Shown here: one piece after another, positions 14,290-63,850 of the stretch
How the letters are laid out: each line of letters begins with the position of its first letter
Numbering within the stretch: position 1 is the stretch's first letter
NCBI RefSeq assembly: GCF_030936135.1
Contig: NC_082600.1
Span: 27,225,943 to 27,289,942 of the forward strand
From: Gavia stellata
Taxonomy: Eukaryota > Chordata > Aves > Gaviiformes > Gaviidae
Length of the DNA stretch: 64,000 nt
Reading direction: 5' to 3'
The notes under the pieces: model-generated
What the model was told of the DNA's origin: nothing
The model's input: the letters and a program-made list of their open reading frames with translations, nothing else
Database searches by the model: none
Translations under genes and position numbers: made by a program

Positions 14290-15400
14290 TGTTCCTTTGG
14301 AGAAACCCGTGCCCTGTAATCAGAGCACCTCTTCATCTTCTTTTTGCTAAATTGAAGAGATTGAATACTTTAGGTTTCTTACAGAAAGGCATTTTCACCA
14401 GCCCTCAAATTACTTTTGTCATGTTTTTTCTTGTATCCCTTCCAGTTTTTCAACATCCCTTAGAAGATGTGACATATTTCACATCAGAACTAGATGTGAT
14501 ATTTTAGCATACATACTTCCTGCTGTGATGAGGATGTGTAGGGAGGAAAAAATACATCCCTGTTCCTGCAGTGTTTCACTGCCCTGATGTCAGGGCATTG
14601 AACTGACAGTTCATATTTAATTGCTTGTCATTACCCCTGAAATCTTTTCAGAATTGCTGGTTTCCAGGATTGTCTCCTTCTATCTGCAGCTGCTGCCTGC
14701 ATTCCTTCTTCCTAGAAGTGTAATTCTACATTTGGCTCTATTGAAATCCCATATTGTTTGGATGGATTTGCCCTCCACAGTCATCCAAACTGCTCTGTGT
14801 GATTGCTCTGTTCTCATCACAATACACCACATTGCAAATTTTTGTGTCAGCAGCACACGTTATCAATGTCGATCGTATGTTTATTTCGAAATAAAAATAT
14901 TTATTTCCAGATGAAACCCTTGAATCGTGCCAGGCCTTGTACTGATCACTCTGGAACCCATCTAATTCCCTCCCCAGTGACAACTGCTTCTTGTGTTCTG
15001 TCACACAGCCAGTTTGTTATTCATTTCACATGTGCCTGATTGACATCGTACTGCCCTGTTTATTTTTTTATTGGAATACCATGGGCTCTCAGCCTGTCGG
15101 TGTGTGTATATGTAATTCTAGAGAATGATGAAAATGGACTCCTTTGACAAGAACAGTTCTCCATAGACCCCGTTGACTTGACCTCACTTCTATATTCCTT
15201 CCCTTTAGTTCTCAATTAATTGACCTGTTTGTCAGCTTTTCCATTCTGTTGTTCAGGACTGGTTTTGGGCTTGCTGGCCAACAGTTACCTTGTGTATCAT
15301 GCTTGACCTGTTTGAATACCAGCACAGCATTAGCTCCCTTTCCATTTCCCCAAATCTTACCTTATTCCAAGCTATCCAAGCCAGGAATGTCAGTGAGCCA
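14290..15400 (-). mobile_element. Degenerate CR1-type LINE fragment, minus strand
   Basis: Translated on the minus strand, 14738-14890 gives ADTKICNVVYCDENRAI and then SSLDDCGG and MGFQ. These follow the RT order ADDTKI - E-x-R-x-x-Q-x-xLD - MgFn. Flanking sequence such as the region around 15310-15350 also resembles sauropsid CR1 consensus recalled from memory. Stops and frameshifts are frequent, so the copy is old. Boundaries are approximate. Confidence 0.6.
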
Positions 15401-16561
15401 GAGCTGCTGTCAGCCAACTCTCGTTGGATCATCTAGTCCTGTTGGGTTTAGAAACACCTCCCCTGTGCCAACTGTGACAGGGAAAATGGTGACAACCATA
15501 AAGTGGGATGTACCTCTCTGGGCACTTTGGCGGGACAGAGCTAGTTTGCCCCAGCCATTCGGTCAGAGATGGAAGCGTTGGACAGGGTATGCAGAAGACC
15601 TGTCAGTGCTTAAGTTCGGTTGCAGAGGAATCCAAGGCACGGACTTTCAAAGAAACTCAAGGGGCATATGGGCAGCCAACCTATTTTGGCCCCTGGTGTA
15701 CTAAAGCCTTTGTCCTTGCAGGTGGTGCAAGCAAGAGTGAGGGAGACATTTGCTGGTAAGCACAGAGCACCCTCTTGGAGGCTTAGTGCTGCCAGTCAGT
15801 AAAAGGGAATGGGAGCCAGTGCAGTAGAGCAAGATGTGCCGTTCTGGAGGTTTAATGCAAAGATCTGCCTAGTGATCTACATGGCTTTATCACAGAGTGT
15901 AAGAAGTGTGACCTTGTGAGATGGATGGCTTCTCCATGCTTAGTCCCCAGAAAACACCAAAACCCATAAATGCAATTACTGCAGAAAGCTGTAACTGCAC
16001 TTAGAGCAGCAAGTTTTTGGTAATTTTCTCTTGTTTGTGACTCTCGTGGGCCAAGTTTTGTTTATTTGCTTTGCCTGGCTTCTCTTCTGACTGCCTTGCT
16101 GGTTTTTCAGTGCTCGTTTGGGGCTGGAAAGGCAGGTCCTGAGAAAGCTCCCACCATAAGAACGAACTGATTTGGAGCTGCTTGTGTTTTCTGGGGGAGG
16201 GATGTGGTGGGGCAAGAAGCAGCCCTTGAGCGTGATGGGCAGACAGAGGTGCTGCAAGGCAGCCAGGGCATCCCTGTGGTGGGGCAGCCTGACATGTTGG
16301 TACGGGAAGGGTATCTTGGTGAGCACTATGCCCTGCCAGACTCAGGGCATGGGGCACAGTCCCTAGAGTGAAATGGTGCCATTGTGATGACTGAAAGCAG
16401 GTGAGGAGTGGGACCCTGCTCAGGTAGGCAGAGCTCAGTGTCCAGGTGGTGGCTCAGGCAGCTTAGCAGTGAAGGTTGCTGCAGGACATCCTGGTGGACA
16501 GGCACTGTGGGTCAGCTCAGTTACTCGTGAGGAATATCGGTTCATTTTTTCTCTTCCACAG

Positions 16562-55692
<39,131 letters not shown>

Positions 55693-56420
55693 CTCTAGGG
55701 GAGCGGGGGTGAGGGTGCTCCCCTCCAGCACGTGGCTGTGGCACCCGGGACCTAGGAGCATGGAGAAAGGCCACCCTGGGGCTGTGGGTGCTTCAAGGCT
55801 CTTCGCTCCTTCCCCTCTGAAGCGCACAACTTCCCTGCCACATCTCTCTACAGGCCAGGGCTGAGCTCCCAGCCTCTGCAACCTCCTCTGCCCTGCCAGC
55901 CCCTGCTCCTGCCACAGCAGAGCCCATCCCAGCCCCCAGCACCCATCGCATCACCCTGTGCCGTGGAGGCTCACAGAACGTCTTTCCCTGCCACGCAGCC
56001 CCAGCCTCCCCGCCTCGCCCTGCCGAGAGAGGGGGTTCATCTACCCGCCACTGCTGCACTGACCTAGCGACAAGCCTCACCCACGCCACAGGTGCTGGCC
56101 CCGCTCCTCATGAAGCATCCAGCCCCCAGGCCAGAGCTTTGAGAGGGGGTCAACCTCAGCTTTCTAAAGCTGCTGCCTAACCTTGGGGTGTGGTGAAGAG
56201 GCTTGAGGGGCCCCAGGGCCAGCTCTCCCTGCGACCAGCCCAGGCGCATCCCTTAGCCCCGCACTTTGCCTTTGTGACCCGCGCTGGCTGGGCGGGTGGA
56301 TGGCGAGGGCAGGTCCAGCTTCCATTCTGTAAAGTTGTTGGTGACTTTTTTGTTGTTTTTTTAATGGAGTCTGCTGGAAACTTCTCTCATGTTGTTAAAT
56401 AAAACATTTATTTTGGGCCT
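55693..56420 (+). other. LTBP2: LTBP2 3'UTR
   Basis: About 700 nt of non-coding, C-rich and then T-rich sequence between the stop codon and the poly(A) signal. The 3' limit is estimated from the signal. No open frame of interest. Confidence 0.8.
56398..56403 (+). terminator. LTBP2: LTBP2 polyadenylation signal AATAAA
   Basis: Canonical hexamer preceded by a T-rich stretch (56345-56362) and followed by a T/G-rich element (ttttgggcctctgtgg). It is the only AATAAA noticed in the UTR. Confidence 0.85.
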
Positions 56421-57134
56421 CTGTGGCTCAAGACACTGGGGCTGGTCAGAACTCTGCTTGTCTTGCCTCTGCCAAGGAGTACCAGAGCCACATCCTCCCT
56501 GTGGGTCCAACCTGGCAAGGCTACCCCACTCTCATAAGCCAATTCTTACCCCTCTCACACTGGCACCCAGCCTGCTCCTGCACCACAGCAAGAAACCCTT
56601 GCCAGGCCAAATAGTTGCTTATCTCCCCAGCCCAGCATCAGCCACAGGAGCCAACTTCAGCCCCCCCAGACAGCACAGCGGTTGTGGCCGCTCACACCCT
56701 GCCTTGTTCACACACAAGGGGGCTGCAGTTTGAGCATGAGAGCATGCAGGCTTCTACAGTTTGCAAGAGCCCTTGGGCAGGTCCGGGAGCTGCTTTTCCA
56801 GGTCCAGAGCCCTCATTAGAAAAGGGCTTTACCTATGCTGCAGCAAGCAAGGCCATGTTCTACACCACTACCACCTGCTCACGGATCCTTTGCACAGTTT
56901 CAGGCCAGCACAGGACCAGCAAGGCAGCAGCACAGCCAGGTATTGCCAGCTGGACACCCCAGCAGCCAGCAGCAGAGATTCCCAGCTGTTCAGAAGGAAC
57001 CCACAGTCAGGCCAGCATGCCACCTCCATCCCTGCCTTCAGCTGAGAAGTAAGACCAGCCCAACCCCAACTAGAAAATGCCCAGCCACTGTGCTTTTCCT
57101 CCTGCTCCTCTCCACTCACAGAAGACAACACCAA
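56421..57134. other. Intergenic gap between convergent LTBP2 and NPC2
   Basis: About 0.7 kb between two converging poly(A) sites. No repeat or gene is recognisable. Read-through from either side would produce antisense overlap. Confidence 0.75.
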
Positions 57135-57843
57135 CAGATTTTGTCTAGCCTTTATTAAAAGGAAAGTTATAAAAAGAGATTCAGGAGCTCCCAGCAGCTC
57201 CGAGTTAGTAGTAGTGCAAACCATTGGTTAGAGAAAGAATCATCCCTGCAGAGACATCAAACGCCATTTGGCTTTGCATCCACAAAAAGGAAGTTTTCCC
57301 AGGTGCAGTCCTACCAGCTCGAGCAGGGGCCCGGGACAGAGCAGGCTACCAGCTCGGGGAAAGCCTCCTCTCCTTCCCTCTCCCCTTCAGCCGCATGGTT
57401 GGCAAAAGCAGGTACCGGGGCGTCCCGGTCACGGGATGAGCAGAAGAAGTGAGGATGGATGCAGCTGGTGTTCTAGAAGAGGCACTGAAGGGTTACCAGG
57501 TAGCAGCTCAAACATTAGCCAGGTTCATTGCAAAGAAATTCTTTTGTGAGGGCAGACAGCTCTATTTCAAACAACTAAAGTGCCTCTGCAGAGAAGCTGG
57601 AGGACAATGCTCAGTCACTCCTGCAGCAGACACTGCTCCCCCTTGAGCTGCTGTGAGCCCAGGGGGCTCTAAATGGGGTAAAAGCCCTCTGCCCGCAGCT
57701 GACCTTGCAGGAACACAATACTGGCTGCTCAGAGGCTGCAGAGCTCTGAAGGAAGCAGTAAGAAATGCATATTATATAAAAGAATTTGGCCTGTGTTGTC
57801 TTCTGTTCTTCTCCTCCCCAAGCCCTACTACTAGCAGGGCTCC
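57135..57843 (-). other. NPC2: NPC2 3'UTR
   Basis: Runs on the minus strand from the stop codon at 57844 to just beyond AATAAA at 57156-57151. A GT-rich element on the minus strand (57113-57137) fits a downstream cleavage element. Confidence 0.8.
57151..57156 (-). terminator. NPC2: NPC2 polyadenylation signal
   Basis: TTTATT on the plus strand is AATAAA on the minus strand. It lies about 690 nt past the NPC2 stop and is followed by a GT-rich stretch. Confidence 0.85.
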
Positions 57844-57930
57844 TCAGCTCGTGATCTGAACTGGTATTTTCCAGCAGAACAACATCTGGTCCTGGTCATC
57901 CACCAGCTCCCACTTCACAATCAGTTTAAT
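57844..57930 (-). CDS. NPC2: NPC2 exon 4 (C-terminus and stop)
   Basis: Encodes [20 protein letters not shown] then KIPVQITS and TGA. It contains the last cysteine and the final beta strands. The acceptor tract is ctctctctttcag. Confidence 0.98.
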   Translation of the reverse strand: MKLIVKWELVDDQDQMLFCWKIPVQITS

Positions 57931-59273
57931 CTGAAAGAGAGAGAAGAGCAGAGGGAAACAAGAGTGTTCAAGAAACCGCAAGGTAAAGACACAGCAGGAG
58001 CTGCTACTTGTGTGGAGCAAGAAGGTCCTGGGAGCTCTGCGCAAAGAGGACTGAGCTGGGGCACTGCCCCTGCTGCAGCAGGTGAGCCACACTCATGTGG
58101 TGGCTCCTGGAGTATCTTACATGGATGGAGGGTTCTGCTGCATGATACAGGAGACCTCCACACACTGCACTTGGCTCCCCACTCTCTGAATAAGCAGAGA
58201 GTGGAAACACCCTGCAGCCTCCCAGCTGAACTGCACCCTGGAGCCGAGCACCCCCAGTTTGGGAGCATTTGGCTGAATGCACCGTGCTCTGCAGGGAGGC
58301 TACATACGAGCATAGTACAGAACAGCCAGATACTTGGGCAGCTGAAGCCACTTCTCAACAGCTGGAGCCAGGCTGCTTCCTCTACCGGGTCTGTCCCAAA
58401 GTGGGAACTTGAGACAGAATCGTACAGCAGATGTGCCACCAGACAGTCCGAGGAGTCTTCTAACCTCTTCCCCACCACCACGGGACAAGGTGTCCTTCCT
58501 TAAAAGGCAGGTGGTGGGACTGTCCCAGGAAGGATGCAGATTCTGAGGAGCAGACCAGCTGCCTGCTTACTTACACTGGGGTACTCGCTCTTCACAGGGA
58601 GTTTATTCAGGTAGCTGTAGGAATGGCCCTTCTGAATGGGGCACTGGATCCCGGACTTGCATCCATCAGGCTCAGGAATGGGAAAGGGTATGTCCACGTG
58701 CAGCATCTCGCCGTACACCCTCGCTTTGCTGCCCTGACTCTCGATCTCTGCAGAGCACGGCGAAGTGTGAGCACAGCACCGGAGCAGGGAACATGTTTCT
58801 ACCTTACACACACACACCCCCGATGTACCCTAGAGGCTGTGGGAACACAGCTAAGCGACGCTCTTCCTCCTCGGCCACTTCTTCCCACCCAGACCCCGCT
58901 CCAGCCACCCCCCCCCCACCTCTCCAAGCAGCGGGACACAGAGGCGATCACCTCCCCCCTGCCCACCCCCCGGCACCCCAGCGGGGGAAGCGACGCTTAC
59001 TGCTGGCGAAGGTGACGTTGATGCTGTAGGATGTCCCCTTGTGGAGCTGGCAGGGCTGCGTGGGGCAGGGGCTCACGTTCACCTCCTGGATGCTGCCGTC
59101 TTTGGAACCTGCAAGGAAGAGCCGGGCTCACCGGGCCTTCGCCGCCTGCTGACCCCCCGCCCACCCCCCGCCGCCGCGAGTCACTCACCACAGTCGACGA
59201 AGCGGAGGGGCTCGCCCAGGGCGGTGGCGGCGGCGCCCAGCGCCAGGAGCAGGGCGAGCGGAGACGGCACCAT
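57844..59273 (-). CDS. NPC2: NPC2, NPC intracellular cholesterol transporter 2 (complete, 4 coding exons)
   Basis: Soluble lysosomal sterol-binding protein of the ML (MD-2-related lipid-recognition) fold. It carries unesterified cholesterol to NPC1 in late endosomes/lysosomes and is also secreted. The four minus-strand coding exons join to 453 nt, 150 residues plus stop; human is 151. Visible: a 20-residue signal peptide ([20 protein letters not shown]), EPLRFVDCG at the mature N-terminus, six cysteines (28, 43, 48, one in DGCKSG, one in IQCPIQ, one in LFCWKI), N-glycosylation sequons NVS (39) and NVT (59, equivalent to human N58), and [13 protein letters not shown] and [15 protein letters not shown], which contribute to the sterol pocket. 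The C-terminus ends QITS and lacks the human SHL. It is convergent with LTBP2. All junctions are GT-AG with consistent phases. Confidence 0.98.
58575..58747 (-). CDS. NPC2: NPC2 exon 3
   Basis: Encodes [40 protein letters not shown] and [18 protein letters not shown], the most conserved NPC2 block. Donor gtaagt. Phase 1-0. Confidence 0.98.
59001..59108 (-). CDS. NPC2: NPC2 exon 2
   Basis: Encodes [20 protein letters not shown] then [16 protein letters not shown], with Cys2, Cys3 and both N-glycosylation sequons. Acceptor cttgcag, donor gtaagc. Phase 1-1. Confidence 0.98.
59189..59273 (-). CDS. NPC2: NPC2 exon 1 (signal peptide and first Cys)
   Basis: The start ATG (complement of 59271-59273) has a strong Kozak context, gccgccATGG. 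Encodes the signal peptide and EPLRFVDC. Donor gtgagt. Phase 1 end. Confidence 0.98.
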
Positions 59274-59317
59274 GGCGGCAGCAGGAGCAGCAACGGCGGC
59301 GGCAGCCCCTCCGCGCC

Positions 59318-59327
59318 GTCACATGAG
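59318..59327 (-). promoter_or_regulatory. NPC2: M-box / CLEAR-like E-box in NPC2 promoter
   Basis: The minus strand reads CTCATGTGAC, matching the TCATGTGA core recognised by MITF/TFE factors and one or two changes from the CLEAR consensus GTCACGTGAC. It lies about 45 bp upstream of the NPC2 ATG, in the promoter or 5'UTR. Perfect CACGTG E-boxes also occur at 59834-59839 and 59982-59987. Confidence 0.5.
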
Positions 59328-59620
59328 CGCGGCGGCCCCGCCCGCCGGCCAGCCGGGGCGCGCCCCGCCCGCGGGGCCGGGCCGTGGGCGGGAGCGGGGG
59401 CTCCGCCGGGGGGGTTCCGTAGTGCCGGGCTGCAGCCTGGAGAAGGGCAGCGGGGCCACCGTGACTCCTCCGGTACAGGAGCGGACAGGACAGCGGGGCA
59501 GGGGGAGGGCGGCGCTGGAGCTACAGCGCTCGGGCAGGCAGGCGGACCGCTCCCCGACAGCGCTGCTCCTGGCAGCGCCCGCTCCTGGGCTGCGCGTTCA
59601 GCGCTAAGGGCACGCTCACC

Positions 59621-62600
59621 TACCGCCAGAGCGGTGGGCTGGGAAGCTCTTGCAGTGCCTCTACTGAAAGGGGAAAAAACCAAAAACCAAGAGGCTAGCG
59701 TAGTAGACTGGCCTGTAGCCTTATTCATTACTTACTCTGTACCTGATGTTTTGCATGTTGAAAGCTGGCTGTGTAACCCGAGTGCCGAGAGTTACCTCTA
59801 TTCAGTAATTCCTGCGGCTGGTGCCTTTCACAGCACGTGGAAGTTAATCCCGTTTCTCAAACCCGTGAAACGCCGGAGACCCCCGGCTTTGTGCTGTGGA
59901 TGCTAAGACAAACCAGAGGACGTTTAAGATGCTTCAGCAAGTGTTTGACCCAAGCTAAAGTTTACAGCTGCCCACCAGTTTCACGTGGTAGCGTTACCTT
60001 TAACGGGGTCACGTCAGGAACATAATGGAGATAAAGGCACATGAGCACTGATTTGGTAGGAACGCAGCAGAGCTGACACAGCTTCCCCCCTTCAGACCTC
60101 TGTCCCAGTAGGGTGTCTGCCGACTCAGCTTCAGCTGTGCTGCCAAGTGACTCAGAGGCAAAACCCCCACGCTTATGCTCAGGCTTTCCACAGAGGGTGT
60201 CACGCCAGAAACCCCAGAGGTGTTAGCAGGACTTGCTCTTGTGCATCTCTCTGCTCAGCACTTCAGCTCCTCAGAAAAAAAAAAAAAGAATCCCTTCCTC
60301 CAGAAAGGAGAATGGGGCTTTTATATATATAATTTTTTTTTTTTAAGATTCTGAATAAGCATTCAGTTTGCAGAGGCCTCAAGCAAGCAGACCAGGGTGC
60401 TTACAGCAGCCCTATCAAAAAAAAACCACCAAACCCCAAAAGACCCCGCTGAGACTAAGCCATATATTTCAGCCCACGTAACACTCTTCATAACTGACCC
60501 ACATAAAGTCTTTTCCTTGCACATAGGAGCTCATGCCCTTAGAAAGGCTTTCCTTCTCCCCATCCTTCAAGTCTTAGATGATAAACAAAGCTGCCTACCT
60601 GACTGCCAGGAACAGAAGTGAGGTCAGGTCAGAGCAACACCATAAACTACCGTCACACATTTCACAGGATAAGCAGTGTCATGCTTGCGAGCAAATTCCA
60701 CAGTGCATTAAATCAGGATGCTGCCCTGTGAGATGGCTCTCCAGGTGCCTTTGCTTTGCAGACGCTTTTGCGCAATAGCAGCAACTACTTATATACAAGG
60801 CTACACGTATTTCAAAAGGCTTTGAACTAAAAATTGTTGAATCTAGGATTAGAATTAACATGTCTATCCCTCCCAGAACTGGGTTAATAAAAAGTCTAAT
60901 AAGCCTAAGTTTGTGAAACTACAGCCAAGGCCTTTACACAAGAAAGAAGCAGAAACCTTCTGCCCAAGGTTTTTAGCTGGTATCACACATTACCATCATG
61001 CCAGTTTTGCAGTAACAGCACTAAAGCCTAAATTCCCCAGGGCAGCATAACCATCATCAGCCTGACAGACCTTGCTTTTAGGCAAATGCCCCTTTTGACA
61101 TCTGATAGAAGATGTGGGCCTCCAGGTCACCTTGGAGTGCAACATTTCACCAAAATACTTCAGAAATAGTCAATGCAACTTTAGGCTGGTCTAATTATTT
61201 TGCAGACAGAACTCCTCCTAGATTACTGACATCATGGGGAGCTTGTGTTAAAGTGCAAAAACACCAGGAGAAAAGGCTAAGAAAGCCAACATATAAATTC
61301 TTTCCAGTAAGACTGATACTTGGGTTCTTAATTTCTGTAATCCAACCAACTCTATTACATGAGGAAGAAGTCTACGATTCCACTTTATGAGCTAGCTACA
61401 CCCAATGAATCCAAATCCCTCTAACAGCATTGCACTTGCAAGTTGGTAAACAGATGCACCTGCAGGCACTACAGCAGCACTGAATACAGAACTCAGGTTC
61501 TCAGGAAAATCCACATACAGAGGCTAATCATTTTTATTATTCTTTCAGCCAGAACATGCTCCTTTTGCTACAGATCATCAGAATTCATATTGAAATGCAT
61601 TGCAAGCTGCTCTCACGTTCAATGCCACGCCACAGGTTTTATTATCACCAGTTTCTGAATCACTAAAACAAGCTCAGTTTTCCACCAAAACAGATACAAG
61701 ATGGTTTAAGCATACACACTGCAGAGGAGAATAGAGCAAAATACCTAGAGAATTCAACTCACAGACAAATCTCTTCCATACAGTGTGCTTAAAGAGAGCT
61801 AAAGGAACTCCCCAAACCCAGATACTACAGACCAGACTAAGAAGGGGAAAAGAAAACACAACCAAACCTAAAAAAAAGATCACATCAAGCTATCAGGAAC
61901 AAGATGACTAACAAAATCACAGCCCAGGAAAGAAGAAAACCTAGATCATAACTCTGGGTGAGAGAAAAACACCACCATACCACATAGCTTCCAGAAGGAA
62001 AAAACAGCCAGTGATACGAAGGAGGTGCAAAGAAGTAGCTGTTCTTCTTGGTTACACCCAGCTCTCCTAGCCACTCAAAAAATTTCCCCCAGCACCTGAG
62101 TCACTCCTCAGCGTAGTGGATTATTAATTAGATCAAATTAACTCTGAGTGAGGCTGACTGGCCTCTTTCTCATTCTTTCGGTCTGCAGTAACCATCTGGG
62201 CAACTTCCTGAAGTGCCTTGAAGGTGCTTATCACACTTCTGACACTTAACACTGGTAAAAATGAAGGCTATTAGAAAGCACGAGTGTCTATTTTTTGGGG
62301 CTATATCCGTTCTCCAAAAGGTGTTCACAGTGAATGCAGTCACAACATGAGGAAATGCAGTGGGATGGGTCTAATACACCCTGCAAGAGAGAGCAGCAAA
62401 GCTGGTGCGATACCGAAAGCAGGCATGATTCTCCAACTTTTCTCCCAGGAGTTCCTGATTCGCTCCTCCAAAGTCATCTGCTGTTGGGATACCACATTGA
62501 TAATAACTGCAGAAACACCCCAGTATGTTTTTTAAAAACATTAAGTGTTCCAATATGCCTGATTGAGGATTCATCAGCCCTTGCAGGTACCTGCATTAAT

Positions 62601-63480
62601 ACCAGCCCCCCTGGGACCCTGCCTGTGATACTTTCCTGGCTTTATCCTAACTCGTTAGAGTTAACCCAAGAGCAAGCAAAAGTGAACAGCTCAAACCAGT
62701 CTTTATTTATATGCGCAGGGTGGGACAAATAAGCAAAAGCACGTGGTTGCAAAGCATTGCCTTGCTTGGAGCGGGAGGGTGAGACAGCAAGCCGTCACAG
62801 TGTCCTGAGGTCCCCTGATATTAAATCATCCCTCCAGCTGGGATGACTGGTTTTCCTCCACCATCCCACTGTGTGACTCTCCACAAGCCTGGCCAGGGGT
62901 GAGGAACAGGATTCCTCCCCCGGAAACACATGAGGAAGAAAGAAAGAGATAAAGACTCTCTTAACTGCGGGCAGTCTGTGAGCTACCGGCCAGACTGCTG
63001 TCACATGTCAGATGAGGAGGAGGAGGTAAAACGGTGGAGGGAACGTGCCTCAGGCAGCTACAGGGGAGGGCGGTGGGCCTGCCTGGTGCCACGGGGCCCG
63101 CTCTGGCAGGAGGGAAGCGAGGAGCCGCGTGGAGGGACGGTGGGTGCTCACGGGAGGCTGAGCGTATATATGTCCACGGCACCAGGGCCGTAAGCACCCA
63201 CTGGGAGGAAAACCAGCCTCTGCAGGGATTTCTGAGCTGAGCCCGCACCTGATCAAGGAGAGCAAACCCGAGAAGGCAGGATCAGGGGACAACACTAAAA
63301 ACCCCTTCGGCCCAGGCCCTGCGTTTGCTCCTCTGCTTGCCTAACTCCCCCTGCGACAGCGTCTTCATCCCTCTCAGGGTCTCTGGGTACTGCTCAGAAT
63401 AAGCAACTCTCGCAGCTAATTCCAGGGCAAACACGCTCTGCTAGAGAGCGCTGCGTTATTTATTTTATTACTCTTTATTG
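59621..63480. other. Intergenic region, 3.9 kb, AT-rich
   Basis: Between the NPC2 CpG island and the next one. No exon with recognisable similarity was seen on either strand. It holds an A-run/T-run at 60275-60346 and TTTATT at about 62702, but no coding frame supports a minus-strand gene there. Confidence 0.7.
60275..60346. repeat. Low-complexity A-run and TA/T-run
   Basis: A run of about 13 A, then 30 bp later a short TATATA followed by about 12 T. A retrocopy tail was considered, but no gene body or target-site duplication was found. Confidence 0.7.
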
Positions 63481-63717
63481 TTTTATTGCTGTTTGTTTCC
63501 CTCCATGAGTGTCGCCACTTGCGGGAGCAAACACCCCCAAGGACGAACGGCGGCTTCGTGCCTCTGTGCAAAGCTCCAGCGGCTTTGCTGGCTTTACCGA
63601 GCCAGCCGCTGAGCTCTGCCCGCGGAGGGACGCTGCCTCCGGGGACGCGCCGCGCCGCCCGGCTGGCTCCGCCCGCACGCTGGAGGCGTCACCGCGGCCC
63701 GGTGGGGCGGGCAGCGC

Positions 63718-63731
63718 GTTGCCTAAGCAAC
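63718..63731. promoter_or_regulatory. Palindromic RFX X-box
   Basis: gttgcctaagcaac fits the full X-box consensus GTNRCC-N2-RGYAAC on both half-sites. Located about 120 bp upstream of the ATG at 63851. Confidence 0.6.
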
Positions 63732-63850
63732 CCCCGCCGGCTCAATACTTCCGCCTCGGCAGGCGCCATGGCGGCCGTCGCCGGAAGCGGGGGCGGCAGG
63801 CAGCCAATGGGCGGGCGGGGGCGGGGCGCTGAGGCGGGCGAGGGGGCAGC

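Larger units (their letters stand above)
1..16561. other. Non-coding stretch, probable upstream LTBP2 intron
   Basis: No exon with EGF-like or 8-Cys cysteine spacing was found on either strand, and open frames here are short and unlike known proteins. The first supported LTBP2 exon begins at 16562 with a split codon, so at least one exon must lie upstream. The simplest reading is one long intron, although its 5' part could lie upstream of the gene. The stretch holds a LINE reverse-transcriptase fossil near 10.6 kb, a CR1-type fossil at 14.3-15.4 kb, and a short GGGA run at 5789-5806. Otherwise nothing is visible. Confidence 0.6.
59130..59620. promoter_or_regulatory. NPC2: CpG island and promoter of NPC2
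   Basis: Dense CpG and GC boxes (ccccgcccgcc near 59336, cgccccgcccgcgggg near 59361) surround NPC2 exon 1 and extend about 350 bp upstream. No TATA box was seen, typical of a housekeeping lysosomal gene. The exact start site is not visible. Confidence 0.8.

Noticed and set aside
58997-59906. Long open frames (243 codons minus, 291 codons plus) over the NPC2 promoter
   Set aside because: Both are products of high GC content in a CpG island; composition is Ala/Pro/Gly/Arg-rich with no recognisable domain, and they overlap the real NPC2 exons 1 and 2 in other frames.
60275-60346. A-run followed by T-run, considered as a processed pseudogene or SINE tail
   Set aside because: No gene-like or SINE-like body lies beside it and no target-site duplication is visible.
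62700-63004. TTTATT at about 62702 and the minus-strand frame at 62795-63004, considered as the 3' end of a minus-strand gene
   Set aside because: The frame is short and unlike any protein I know, and no splice-linked coding exons could be found toward 63.5 kb.
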